Origin: an uncultured Prevotella sp.
GTDB lineage: Bacteria > Bacteroidota > Bacteroidia > Bacteroidales > Bacteroidaceae
DNA: 55,112 bases
Assembly (NCBI GenBank): GCA_946409435.1
Contig: CAMJWJ010000003.1
Coordinates: forward strand, 1 to 55,112
Direction of reading: 5' to 3'
Part shown: positions 17,912 through 26,473 of the stretch, piece after piece
Position numbering within the stretch: the first letter of the stretch is position 1
Layout: the number at the start of each line of letters is the position of its first letter
The notes under the pieces: model-generated
Seen by the model: only the letters and a program-made list of their open reading frames with translations
Told to the model about the DNA's origin: nothing
Databases searched by the model: none
Program-made: the position numbers and the translations under genes

Positions 17912-18850
17912 TTATCTTTCAACTCCCGTGAACACCTCTTTCAGGTATTTCACGTTACGGCCGAAGTTGCCGCGCACGTTGCGCACGTCCTTGGCGTCGC
18001 GCGAGCGCTCCACGACGAGCCATCCCGACCACCCCATCTTGTCGAGTGTGCGCCGCACCTTCGGCAGGTCGATGCGCGGGTCGCGGTCCAGCGTGACGCT
18101 GTCGGTCAGCGAGGCATGAATCTGGGCGATATGCTTCGTACCGAGCTTCTTCAGCTCGCGGCAGGGGTCGAGGCCTTGGTCAACAGCATCTTGCAGGTTG
18201 TAGTACACCTTGATGCCCTTGCTGCCGACCTCTTTCAGCAGGCGCAAAGTCTCCTTGGCATCCAGCCCCGTGCGGATGGCTATCACCTTGCCACACTTCA
18301 CAGCACGATCGCCGACGGTGCGCAAACGGGTTACAAGTTGCTGGCGGTCAGCACTGCCTGGCTGCTGCCACTCCCGGCCGCTGCCACCCAAAGGCAGGAA
18401 CGCAACGGTAGCTCCCATCACATCCATAGACTGCAGGCAGTCGTCTACAAGTTCCACGTAGTTGTAGCGTTTCAGGAAACTTTGTGCGAAGAATCCCGAC
18501 ATGGCCATCGACGGCACCAAGACTCCCAACGAGTCGGCAGTATGGCGAAACTGTTGGCGGAACTGCTCTTCGCGTAGCTTGTTGTCGAACATGGGACGCT
18601 TACCCAGCGGCCCCATATCCATCTCCACACCGTCAGCACCGATGTCACGTGACAGCTGGAACTCGCCTATCTTCTGGCGTTTGAGCATCATCCAGTCGCA
18701 GGCTGCCACACGGTAACGCGGCACGTCGGACTGTTGCTCAAAAGCATGGCGTGACATGTCGGACTGTTGTGCAAAAGCATAACTCGGCCATGTCGCCAGC
18801 ATGACGAAAGTGCCCACAATGAGGCTTATCCTAAATGCTGAAATGTTCAT
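17912..18850 (-). CDS. Exported sugar-phosphate isomerase/epimerase-like TIM barrel
   Basis: The 312-residue protein belongs to the xylose-isomerase-like TIM barrel family (AP endonuclease 2 superfamily): 'GADGVEMDMGPLG', 'VLVPSMAMSGFF', 'IAIRTGLDAKETLRLLKEVGSKGIKVYYNLQDAVDQG' and 'HIAQIHASLTDS', ending with 'GWSGWLVVERSRD'. The metal ligands of isomerases appear only partly conserved. A signal peptide (about 1-27) sends it to the periplasm. A linker duplication, AFAQQSDMSRHAFEQQSDVPR, sits between the signal and the barrel. It may isomerise or epimerise sugars released in the periplasm, or be a 3-ketoglycoside-type eliminase/hydrolase as in some related families; the reaction is not resolved. 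Confidence 0.75.
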   Translation of the reverse strand: MNISAFRISLIVGTFVMLATWPSYAFAQQSDMSRHAFEQQSDVPRYRVAACDWMMLKRQKIGEFQLSRDIGADGVEMDMGPLGKRPMFDNKLREEQFRQQFRHTADSLGVLVPSMAMSGFFAQSFLKRYNYVELVDDCLQSMDVMGATVAFLPLGGSGREWQQPGSADRQQLVTRLRTVGDRAVKCGKVIAIRTGLDAKETLRLLKEVGSKGIKVYYNLQDAVDQGLDPCRELKKLGTKHIAQIHASLTDSVTLDRDPRIDLPKVRRTLDKMGWSGWLVVERSRDAKDVRNVRGNFGRNVKYLKEVFTGVER

Positions 18851-18974
18851 TTAGTAGTTGTAGTTTATAAAGCTTTACTACTTAATGACGTTTCAGTATA
18901 AGGAATGTAACTAAAAAGGTGACTTTTTTTGTTTTTGAATACCGAAACAGGGCTTTTTACTGCTAAGCTTTTTA

Positions 18975-21746
18975 CTATTTCTGAATGCCAAAGTCTGCCT
19001 GCTGGGCCTCCACTTCCTTCAGCAGCCGGGCCTTTTCTTCCTCGGTCAGACGGGGCTGATGTCCAGGCTTCCCATCTTGGCCAAGGTGGCCTTCACGCTT
19101 CTGGCCTGCTATATCTTCGTTATTTCCATCACAGAAAAGACCGACATAGGGTACACTCTCTATTTCCAGTTCGGCAGGAGTAGGAGCGTGGGTGCCCGGG
19201 AACTGTACCTCTGCCCTGACACGTATCTTTCCTGCTGTTCGGGTAGAGCGGATAAGCACAGGAGCACTGCCCCATTCTACAGCACGGGGATTAGCATTGA
19301 TGGTGGCGTCACCGATGATGCAACCCTCGCCCTCGATGGTAAAACGGACATTCTCCTTAGCCAGACGGCGAACATGGCCGAGGTCATCGGTAACTTCGCA
19401 GACGACGACGATGAAGTCACTGCCGTCGGCAATGAGCTGTCTGCCCATCTCATCGGCACGTAGACGAAGCTTGGTGCTGCGGCGTGATGGCATACGCTCG
19501 TCTCGGCAGACTACCTTGCCTTGAACGATGCCCTCGGCTACCATCTTGACGGACTGCCAATTGCGATGGGTATAGCTATAGGTACGAGCTTCAAAGAAGT
19601 CCCAGGCATCTTTGAATACCACGGGTTGCGACGGAGCATGGGCAGCGGCACCGTCAGCGGCACCAAAGGGTGAGCCGTGGAGTACTGGCAATGTCCAGCA
19701 GTGCTCGCCGTCGTACATCGTCAGCCGTACGCTGTCACAGTTACTAAAGACAGTGACGTCTCGGTCGCTGAACTGCGTCATCTCGTGTGCTATCGTCACC
19801 ATGCCCTTTCCCGTAACCGACGTCTTTGTTGTCATGTTGCCCTGTTCTGTAGACGGCGACAGTGTCGCCGTAAACATCGCCAAGGAAGTCTTCGGCTGCC
19901 GAAAAGCATCATAGATGCCACCCCAGTAAGGGTCTGGGTGGTAGCCGCGTTGGTGGTCAAACGGGTGCCACTGACAACCTCCGATAAACTGCCCCGTGGT
20001 GCGGTACAGCTCGTCAGTGCTACGGAAGAGGGACATGGCCTGCGTGAGCATGGGCTTCTCACCCCACGAGCGGGAAGCACGGTTCAGGTTGTTGTGGGCA
20101 TACCAGTCGTCTACCAGTTCACCAAACTCACGGGTGAAGATACACTGACGGATGACGCCATCGCTCTTCCCCTGTTTGGCAGCTTCCTGCGACTTGAAGT
20201 CGTCGCCAGGCCAACCATAGACAACATCATAGTGCTCAGCCACTCCAGCCGAATGGACATCGGCAGCAGCCACAGGACGGTAGGGATAGGGATATTCCTC
20301 TCGGGTAATTTGCAGGGCTTGCAGGGCAAACTCCTCCGGATAGCGCGTCTCGTTGAGGATAGGTTCCCACATGAGCACACTGGGGTGGTTGCGGTCGCGG
20401 CGGATAATGCTACGCGTGTTCTGATGTACCTTCTCATCCCAGCCTTTGTCTTTGTTCCAGTATTGCCAGCCTGGGGTGGCAACAATGACAAAAAGGCCCA
20501 GTTCGTCGCAGGCATCCATGAACGACGGGTCCTGTGGATAGTGGGCAGTACGGATGATGGTGAAACCGGCATCACGCAGTCGCTTGGCATCACGCCACTG
20601 CTGAGAATTAGGCAGTGCATTACCCACGTAGGCAAAGTCCTGATGGCGGTTGGCTCCCACCAGTTGGTGGTATCGTTGACCGTTGAGGTAGAAACCTGGC
20701 TTGCGGCCTTGCGTATCGTCAGTGTTGACAAACTCAAAGGAACGAATGCCGATGCGGGTCATGCCACCGTCGAGCGGCAGCTTACCGTCCATGATGCGAG
20801 TGTATAAATGATAAAGGTACGGAGATTCAGGAGACCAAAGGTTAGGGTTCTTCACGATGAAGTGCTGGATGACGGTACGAGTCTCGCCAGGCTGGAGCTT
20901 CAGTTTGGTAGACTGCGGTTTGGCCCCCTGCTGTTTGGTAGACTGCGACATTGTCGCAGTGTACTGAACAACAACTCCCCCCTTAGTCAGCAACTCTGAC
21001 GGGGCTATGACGTTTTCAACAGTAATGGTACGTGGGCGGGTGTCGCTATTATGCACCTCGGTGTTGACGTAGACATCGGCACTTTTTTCGCTGATGTTGG
21101 CGTAGTGTACAAAGATACCACCACCAGCCACCTTGTTCTCTTCGACAGCGTCGGTGATGGCTACCTTCTGCTTGGCAATAAGCCACACATCACGGTAGAT
21201 GCCACCATGATAGGCAAAGTCCAGCGTCATCTGCTTCTTACCAGGAGGATAGGTCTTGTCGTCGCTGTTGTCGGCCTTGACAGCAATGACAATGTCGTTG
21301 CCAGCGGAACAGCCGAGTGCAGTAAGGTTGAGCGTGATGGGCAGGTAGCCTCCTTCGTGCTGTAAGGCCTCATGACCGTTGACGTAAATGGTCTGTCGGC
21401 CCATGATGGCCTCAAAATGCAGCGTGACGTCGCGGCCCATGCACTCCTTGGGCAGCGTGAAGTGTTTACGGTACCACGCCACACCTTGGTAGTTGCGGCA
21501 CCCGCTTGCTTCCGCAGGCATCAGCTGCACAGTGTGGGGCGTAGAGACGACTTCCCACGCCTGGTCGTTGTAGTCCTTAGCTTCAGCACCGTCAGCGTCG
21601 CCCAGATGGAATCGCCACCCATCATTGAAGTTCCACAATAGTCGTCCGCTGTTCTGCAAGGGAAAGAACCCTGCGACAGACTCAGCGCCCGATGCATATT
21701 GAATCATGTATATCAGAAGCCAACAAGTTGCAACAAGTCGTTTCAT
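18975..21746 (-). CDS. GH2 family exo-glycosidase (β-galactosidase/glucuronidase type)
   Basis: The start at 21746 (MKRLVATCWLLIYMIQYASGAES) gives a signal peptide; the longer track ORF runs through a tandem repeat and the upstream gene end. Domain order is N-terminal jelly-roll sugar-binding (DAEAKDYNDQAWEVVSTPHT... WYRKHFTLP), β-sandwich, TIM barrel (about 350-620), then two C-terminal Ig-like domains. The acid/base is likely the Glu in MWEPILNETRYPEE and the nucleophile the Glu in IFTREFGELV. GH2 members remove β-linked galactose, glucuronate, galacturonate or mannose. The rhamnosidase neighbour favours a pectin side chain. Short palindromic low-complexity inserts are visible at SQSTKQQGAKPQSTK and SPSTEQGNMTT. 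Confidence 0.88.
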   Translation of the reverse strand: MKRLVATCWLLIYMIQYASGAESVAGFFPLQNSGRLLWNFNDGWRFHLGDADGAEAKDYNDQAWEVVSTPHTVQLMPAEASGCRNYQGVAWYRKHFTLPKECMGRDVTLHFEAIMGRQTIYVNGHEALQHEGGYLPITLNLTALGCSAGNDIVIAVKADNSDDKTYPPGKKQMTLDFAYHGGIYRDVWLIAKQKVAITDAVEENKVAGGGIFVHYANISEKSADVYVNTEVHNSDTRPRTITVENVIAPSELLTKGGVVVQYTATMSQSTKQQGAKPQSTKLKLQPGETRTVIQHFIVKNPNLWSPESPYLYHLYTRIMDGKLPLDGGMTRIGIRSFEFVNTDDTQGRKPGFYLNGQRYHQLVGANRHQDFAYVGNALPNSQQWRDAKRLRDAGFTIIRTAHYPQDPSFMDACDELGLFVIVATPGWQYWNKDKGWDEKVHQNTRSIIRRDRNHPSVLMWEPILNETRYPEEFALQALQITREEYPYPYRPVAAADVHSAGVAEHYDVVYGWPGDDFKSQEAAKQGKSDGVIRQCIFTREFGELVDDWYAHNNLNRASRSWGEKPMLTQAMSLFRSTDELYRTTGQFIGGCQWHPFDHQRGYHPDPYWGGIYDAFRQPKTSLAMFTATLSPSTEQGNMTTKTSVTGKGMVTIAHEMTQFSDRDVTVFSNCDSVRLTMYDGEHCWTLPVLHGSPFGAADGAAAHAPSQPVVFKDAWDFFEARTYSYTHRNWQSVKMVAEGIVQGKVVCRDERMPSRRSTKLRLRADEMGRQLIADGSDFIVVVCEVTDDLGHVRRLAKENVRFTIEGEGCIIGDATINANPRAVEWGSAPVLIRSTRTAGKIRVRAEVQFPGTHAPTPAELEIESVPYVGLFCDGNNEDIAGQKREGHLGQDGKPGHQPRLTEEEKARLLKEVEAQQADFGIQK

Positions 21747-21747
21747 A

Positions 21748-21832
21748 GCCATTGTCATTGAGGGTTGTGTTTTACTGCCATTGTCACTGAGGATTGTTTC
21801 GTTGCCATTGTCACTGAGGATTGTTGTAGTCC
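21748..21832. repeat. Triplicated 27-29 base repeat at the esterase/GH2 junction
   Basis: GCCATTGTCACTGAGGATTG and its variants start at 21748, 21777 and 21804. Read on the minus strand the first copy overlaps the last codons and stop of the esterase gene (…AACAATCCTCAGTGA), so the gene end and spacer have been tandemly duplicated up to the GH2 start codon. Confidence 0.85.
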
Positions 21833-23274
21833 CCCTTGCCTTGTGTCTGGGCAGGCAGTATGTCCCAGTCGTCGGTACGGAAGGAACTGACTGGCAGCCC
21901 GTCGTGCATGAGGTCGCCTTCCACCCAGTCCTTGAAGGCATAGCGCACAGCGACAGGAGCCTTCACTTGATCGCAAACGACGTAGACGCGGTTGCGTGAC
22001 ACCCACACCTTCGTGGCAGGATGGAACACACGGTCGCTGCCAGCCACCTCAAAGTTTGGTGACGTGGTGCCATGCTCAAAGTATACCCACTCCTTAGAGC
22101 GGTCGAATGCAATGACGGCCGTATCGTTCAGGAATGTGACATCCTTGTAGACAGCAAAGTCTGGCAGTCCCTTTACATCGTAGGTATTGCCAAGAGCCAG
22201 CAGTGCCAATCGCTCACCGGCCTGTCGTTTCTTACGTGGATGGATGCCGTATTCCAGTCCTGCATCCATCAGCACCGCCATTCGACAGTTAGGAATCATC
22301 GTCTCCGCCTTGGCTTGTTGCTCACGGAGCAGCTGGCTGTCTTTCCACCCGATGAGGGAGTAGTCGTAGGGTGCTATCTGACAATAGTAGAAAGGGAAGT
22401 CACCCTGCTTCCAGTCGTTGCGCCAGCCCTCCACCATTGTCTTCATCAGTGGGGCGTAATAGTCATAGCGTGGGATGTTATCCTCGCCCTGATACCAGAT
22501 GGCACCACGCATGGTATAGCCGACAAGCGGTTTTAGCTGACCGTTATAGAGTGCCGTGGGACAGCGCTGCTGCAGCTTCTTCACGTCATCTTCCGTCACG
22601 TGCTGCCTAACCCTTGGGAAGGCCTTGAGCCAGTCGGCCTTCATCCATGCCTCACAGGCCGAGCCGCCCCACGATGTGACGACAAGCCCTATCGGCACGT
22701 TGAGCGTCTGGCGCAGGGCACGACCAAAGTAGTAGGCTGTGGCCGAGAAGTCACGCACCGAGGCACTGTTGGCCTCATCCCAGTGTCCCGTAACGTCGTC
22801 GACGGGCGTCAGCGACGCATGTCGCTTGACGGTAAACAGTCGCAGGTTGGCATCCTTGCATCGTAGCAGCTCTTCCGTCGTACCCTCGACGGGTTGCTGC
22901 TTAAAGCCTTTCATCTGCATCTCCATGTTCGACTGTCCGCTGCATATCCACACCTCTCCGATGAGTATGTTGTGCAGCTCGAGCATTTCCTCTCCGTCAC
23001 TGAAAGAGATGTAATAAGGACCACCGGCTGCAGGTGTTTTCACTTTCAGTTCAAACCTTCCTTTCTTGTCAACCTTTGCCAGATACTCATTGTTATCCCA
23101 TGAAGTGATGACGATGACGCCCTTTTTCCCAGCATCGGTCCATCCCCATAGGTTACAGTCAGACTGCTGTTGCAGCACCATGTTGTGGTCAAAGAACTTG
23201 GGCAGCGTAACCTTGGCCTGTGTCTTGGCGATGAAACCGCAAAGAAGACATATCGCGCAGATGATTTTCTTCAT
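21811..23274 (-). CDS. Sialate O-acetylesterase-type carbohydrate esterase
   Basis: SGNH-hydrolase family proteins of the SASA type remove acetyl groups from sugars; members in plant-glycan loci (for example CE20) act on pectic or hemicellulosic chains. The 487-residue protein has a signal peptide (to about 20) and a β-domain. The catalytic serine lies in WICSGQSNMEMQMKG. Block II is 'IGLVVTSWGGSACEAW', and there is an oxyanion-region 'GAIWYQGEDNIPRY'. The probable Asp/His pair is in MDAGLEYGIHPRKK. It lies between the rhamnosidase and GH2 genes in the same operon, fitting a role in deacetylating pectin before glycosidase attack. True sialic-acid specificity is unlikely in this context. Confidence 0.87.
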   Translation of the reverse strand: MKKIICAICLLCGFIAKTQAKVTLPKFFDHNMVLQQQSDCNLWGWTDAGKKGVIVITSWDNNEYLAKVDKKGRFELKVKTPAAGGPYYISFSDGEEMLELHNILIGEVWICSGQSNMEMQMKGFKQQPVEGTTEELLRCKDANLRLFTVKRHASLTPVDDVTGHWDEANSASVRDFSATAYYFGRALRQTLNVPIGLVVTSWGGSACEAWMKADWLKAFPRVRQHVTEDDVKKLQQRCPTALYNGQLKPLVGYTMRGAIWYQGEDNIPRYDYYAPLMKTMVEGWRNDWKQGDFPFYYCQIAPYDYSLIGWKDSQLLREQQAKAETMIPNCRMAVLMDAGLEYGIHPRKKRQAGERLALLALGNTYDVKGLPDFAVYKDVTFLNDTAVIAFDRSKEWVYFEHGTTSPNFEVAGSDRVFHPATKVWVSRNRVYVVCDQVKAPVAVRYAFKDWVEGDLMHDGLPVSSFRTDDWDILPAQTQGKGDYNNPQ

Positions 23275-23349
23275 TTCTTTTGTGACTCGTTATGATGCGT
23301 GGTAAACTCGTTAGTTTGAAACACTTGTTTACATTCCCGTTCGTTCCGG

Positions 23350-26300
23350 TTATTTTGCTATCGTGATGACAGGCTGGGCGAGCAGGCCGGCGGGCAGCAG
23401 CTGGTCGCCCTTGGCACGATAGTTGGCGTTAGTCCATATACCGTTGTAGGGTGCCTTGCCGCTATCGGCACCGCGCAGTGCGTTGTGCCATGTGTTGACC
23501 ACCTCTATCTCGATGGTGTTCTTGCCTTTCTTGATGGCATTTGTAATCTCCAGTTCGTAGGGTGCAGTCCAGACGATGCCGCAGTCCTTGCCGTTAATCC
23601 ATACGTGTGCGATGTCCTTTACGTCAGGGAATGATATCCAGGCACGACCAGTGACCTTCTTTTTCTGTTTGAAGACGGTGCTGTAGCGGGCGTGGCCGCT
23701 GAAGTAGCGTACTCGGTCGTCGGCATGCTGGCTCCAGTCGAAGAGCTGCTGGCCTTTGATTGTGACGCCACTCTCCTTGAAGGTGACAGTCCACGGATTG
23801 ACCATAGTCTCTTCCAATGAAACACTCACTTTCTGCTGTGCAGGCATGCTGTTTGCATACGGGAAATTCTCTGACTCAGCGAAGATGACAAAGCAGGAAC
23901 CGTAGGCAGGCAGTGTCAGCTGTCCATTGTAAGTCAGGTACTCGTTAGTCACGGGGTTATAAATGGCAGCCTTTTGTCTGTTGGCTCGGAACTGCGGTGT
24001 AAAAGTCTGAGGCTTATCCGTCTGGTTGGCCAGGAAGTAGATGTCTTTCTCGCTCGTCGTACGGTGGGTATAGGCAATACCCTCGGGCAGTTCTGCGTCT
24101 CGGCCTACTCCCGACAGCACGTCGTAGTTATATGGCTGTGTGATGATTTGCACGCCTTGCTGCTGCAGCTGGTTGATGCGTGCCTTCAGCTCGGGTGAAA
24201 TCAGGGTGCCGGTAGGAATGACCAGCGTGTGGCAGTTGAATGACTGTGTGAGCAGGGCATCCTTGTTCATCGAGTCGAACTGATAGCCGTGCAGTGGGTT
24301 GATCCAGTTCTTCATGTCGAGTATGCCTGCGCTGTGGTTCACGCCGACAGGCGATTCCTCCATCGGTTGCCCCACATTAGCCAAGCGCTGTCTTTCCGAG
24401 GCTACGCGTTCTGCTCCAAACATGCCTGGCAGCATTTTCACCAGTTTGTCGGGAGTCAATGCCCGTCTTGGGAAGTCCTCTCCGGTATATACTGCAATGT
24501 CGGTCACGGGTCTTCCCTCTTGTAACAGTTTCTGGCAACGTGTGACATAGTCGACAAAGGCCTTTGCCTCGGGGTACCATGTCTGGTCGCGCTGGAAGAA
24601 CAGTCCTATGCCGTCAAGCGTCATGCCAGGCTTCTTGTCAAGCCATGGGTTATGCGTGTTAACGTGGAAGAAGAGGCGGTTCATGCCCAGTGCGAAGTTA
24701 CGGTCCAGCAGCGGCTTGACGCTGGCCGGTGTCTCATCCCATGTGCCTCGCACCTCGGTAAATCCTTCAGCCTGGACAATATTCTTGCCATAGGCATGAG
24801 CAGCGCTGATGGCATCAAGCATGTCATTCGGTTTGTCGTGAGTGGGCGAGTTAAGCCAGAATTCACCCATGGGCATGTCGGCAAACTGGAAGTGCTGCAT
24901 GCCGTCGCTCAGCATGGTTGGTGCAACGTTCTCACAGCTCAGCTGTACTCCGTACTGACGTGCACAGTCGCGCAGCGTCATGAAGAACCGCTCCTGCAGC
25001 AGCTCGTTGATGGTCAGCCTCACGTCGCCCAACAGTATGTCAGCATCGGCAATGGGTACACCGATCATGATGGGTAGCACATCAAGGATGTCGTAGCCGC
25101 GGCGTCTGATAAACTCTTCGGCAAAGTTGTCAGTCCAGTTCTGGCTGCCACACTCCCATGAATCGACATGGAGATACTTGACCACCTCGTGGTGCGGTCG
25201 CATCATGAATTGTCGGAACCAGCCATCGACCTGTTTCCTCACGGCGTTGCTCGACAGCTTGTCGCACTCCAGTCCCTTGGCGCCGCCAGCTGTAGCGTTG
25301 GTCTGTCCGGTGGTGGTATAGCCTATACGCACGACACGGTATGTTCCCCCGATGAGGTACATATCTACGTCGTCGCCTTCCACATTGCAGCGCACCAGGT
25401 CTTCTGCGTATATGAGGTCCTTGTGCCTTATGTCACTCTCCTGCGTGTTGGGAGCTATGCGCCACGCATATCCAGCCTTTCCTTCCCAGTTGTCAACGAG
25501 CGGCAGTGTACCTAACAGAATGTTCTTCACCCTCAGCACGGGTTTCCATTTGGCTGCATCCAGGTCCTCTGCACCAGGCTCGGTGCCCTCTGGAGTCCAC
25601 TCGAAGCGGAAGAAGCGAGCCTTTGTCGGTGGTATGCTGAACGTCGTGTTGACGCCACCGTTCTGCCATCCCTGTCGTGGCGGTGTCAGCTGTTTCACCT
25701 CATAGAACACGATACCGTCGTCGCTGGCCTTGACGTTCAGCCGCTGGCATTGGATGTTGTTGCCCGACGGCTCTATCTCTAAATGGAACACCAGCGTGGG
25801 GCGCTGCAGGTCGTATTGAATCCAGCAGGCCTTGTCGGCACAGAACACCCCCTTGTCGTTCACCGTCACTTCCTGCGAGTAGGTAGTCCTCTCCCTGTCC
25901 TTCAGCGAGTAGGCTGTCTTCAGGGCAGCACCTCTCATGGCAAAGAGTTCGGGATTCTGGTCGCTCACAGGATAAGCGTATGTTGCAATGTCCCTATAGA
26001 ATCCAGCGTTATGCTGTGGCTTAGGCATCGTGAAGTGGTGCTGTCCTCCGCGTACTATCGTGTCGCAGTAGACGATTTTCTTCATCGACTCCTCAGGGGT
26101 GATCCACGGTCCGCCGGCCAGTGCAAAGCCGTCACTGAGGTGAATACCCATCTCCAGTCCCAGCTCGCTGGCCTGTTGGAAGGAGTAGTCAACCAGTTTC
26201 CAGAAGTTGTCGCTCATGGCATTGGCCTGTCCGTTGTACTCCGGCTTGTCCTGTGAACCTCGGATAGGCATCAGATAGCATCCGCCCAGTCCTACATCCT

Positions 26301-26445
26301 TCATGGCTTTCAGGTCGGCCTTGATGCCTTCCTCGCTCACTGTTCCGTACATCCAGTACCAGAATGTCCATGGCTTTGTGGTGTCGGCAATGGCCCACTG
26401 CCAGCTGCCAACAGCTAATAGCAATAATACAGTTAGTCGTCTCAT
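23350..26445 (-). CDS. GH106 α-L-rhamnosidase
   Basis: GH106 enzymes remove terminal α-L-rhamnose from rhamnogalacturonan and related glycans, with inversion. From the ATG at 26445 the protein has a signal peptide (MRRLTVLLLLAVGSWQWAIADT) and about 1031 residues. Recognisable family segments are FWYWMYGTVSEEGIKADLKAMKDVGLGGCYLM near the start, MGIHLSDGFALAGGPWITPEES, LHVDSWECGSQNWTDNF (with a candidate catalytic Glu), ENVAPTM and VQAEGFTEVRGTWDETP, then FFHVNTHNPW. The C-terminal β-sandwich contains 'VWINGKDCGIVWTAPYELEIT', a galactose-binding-like fold. The gap to the next gene is about 75 nt. The track's earlier ATG (26544) overlaps the preceding gene end and lacks a signal. Confidence 0.92.
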   Translation of the reverse strand: MRRLTVLLLLAVGSWQWAIADTTKPWTFWYWMYGTVSEEGIKADLKAMKDVGLGGCYLMPIRGSQDKPEYNGQANAMSDNFWKLVDYSFQQASELGLEMGIHLSDGFALAGGPWITPEESMKKIVYCDTIVRGGQHHFTMPKPQHNAGFYRDIATYAYPVSDQNPELFAMRGAALKTAYSLKDRERTTYSQEVTVNDKGVFCADKACWIQYDLQRPTLVFHLEIEPSGNNIQCQRLNVKASDDGIVFYEVKQLTPPRQGWQNGGVNTTFSIPPTKARFFRFEWTPEGTEPGAEDLDAAKWKPVLRVKNILLGTLPLVDNWEGKAGYAWRIAPNTQESDIRHKDLIYAEDLVRCNVEGDDVDMYLIGGTYRVVRIGYTTTGQTNATAGGAKGLECDKLSSNAVRKQVDGWFRQFMMRPHHEVVKYLHVDSWECGSQNWTDNFAEEFIRRRGYDILDVLPIMIGVPIADADILLGDVRLTINELLQERFFMTLRDCARQYGVQLSCENVAPTMLSDGMQHFQFADMPMGEFWLNSPTHDKPNDMLDAISAAHAYGKNIVQAEGFTEVRGTWDETPASVKPLLDRNFALGMNRLFFHVNTHNPWLDKKPGMTLDGIGLFFQRDQTWYPEAKAFVDYVTRCQKLLQEGRPVTDIAVYTGEDFPRRALTPDKLVKMLPGMFGAERVASERQRLANVGQPMEESPVGVNHSAGILDMKNWINPLHGYQFDSMNKDALLTQSFNCHTLVIPTGTLISPELKARINQLQQQGVQIITQPYNYDVLSGVGRDAELPEGIAYTHRTTSEKDIYFLANQTDKPQTFTPQFRANRQKAAIYNPVTNEYLTYNGQLTLPAYGSCFVIFAESENFPYANSMPAQQKVSVSLEETMVNPWTVTFKESGVTIKGQQLFDWSQHADDRVRYFSGHARYSTVFKQKKKVTGRAWISFPDVKDIAHVWINGKDCGIVWTAPYELEITNAIKKGKNTIEIEVVNTWHNALRGADSGKAPYNGIWTNANYRAKGDQLLPAGLLAQPVITIAK

Positions 26446-26473
26446 ATCTTTACTTTTTTTAATTGTTAATAAT

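Noticed and set aside
21747-21941. Longer N-terminus for the GH2 protein from the track ORF
   Set aside because: The extension encodes ILSDNG repeats from the tandem repeat and overlaps the esterase gene; the signal peptide begins at 21746.
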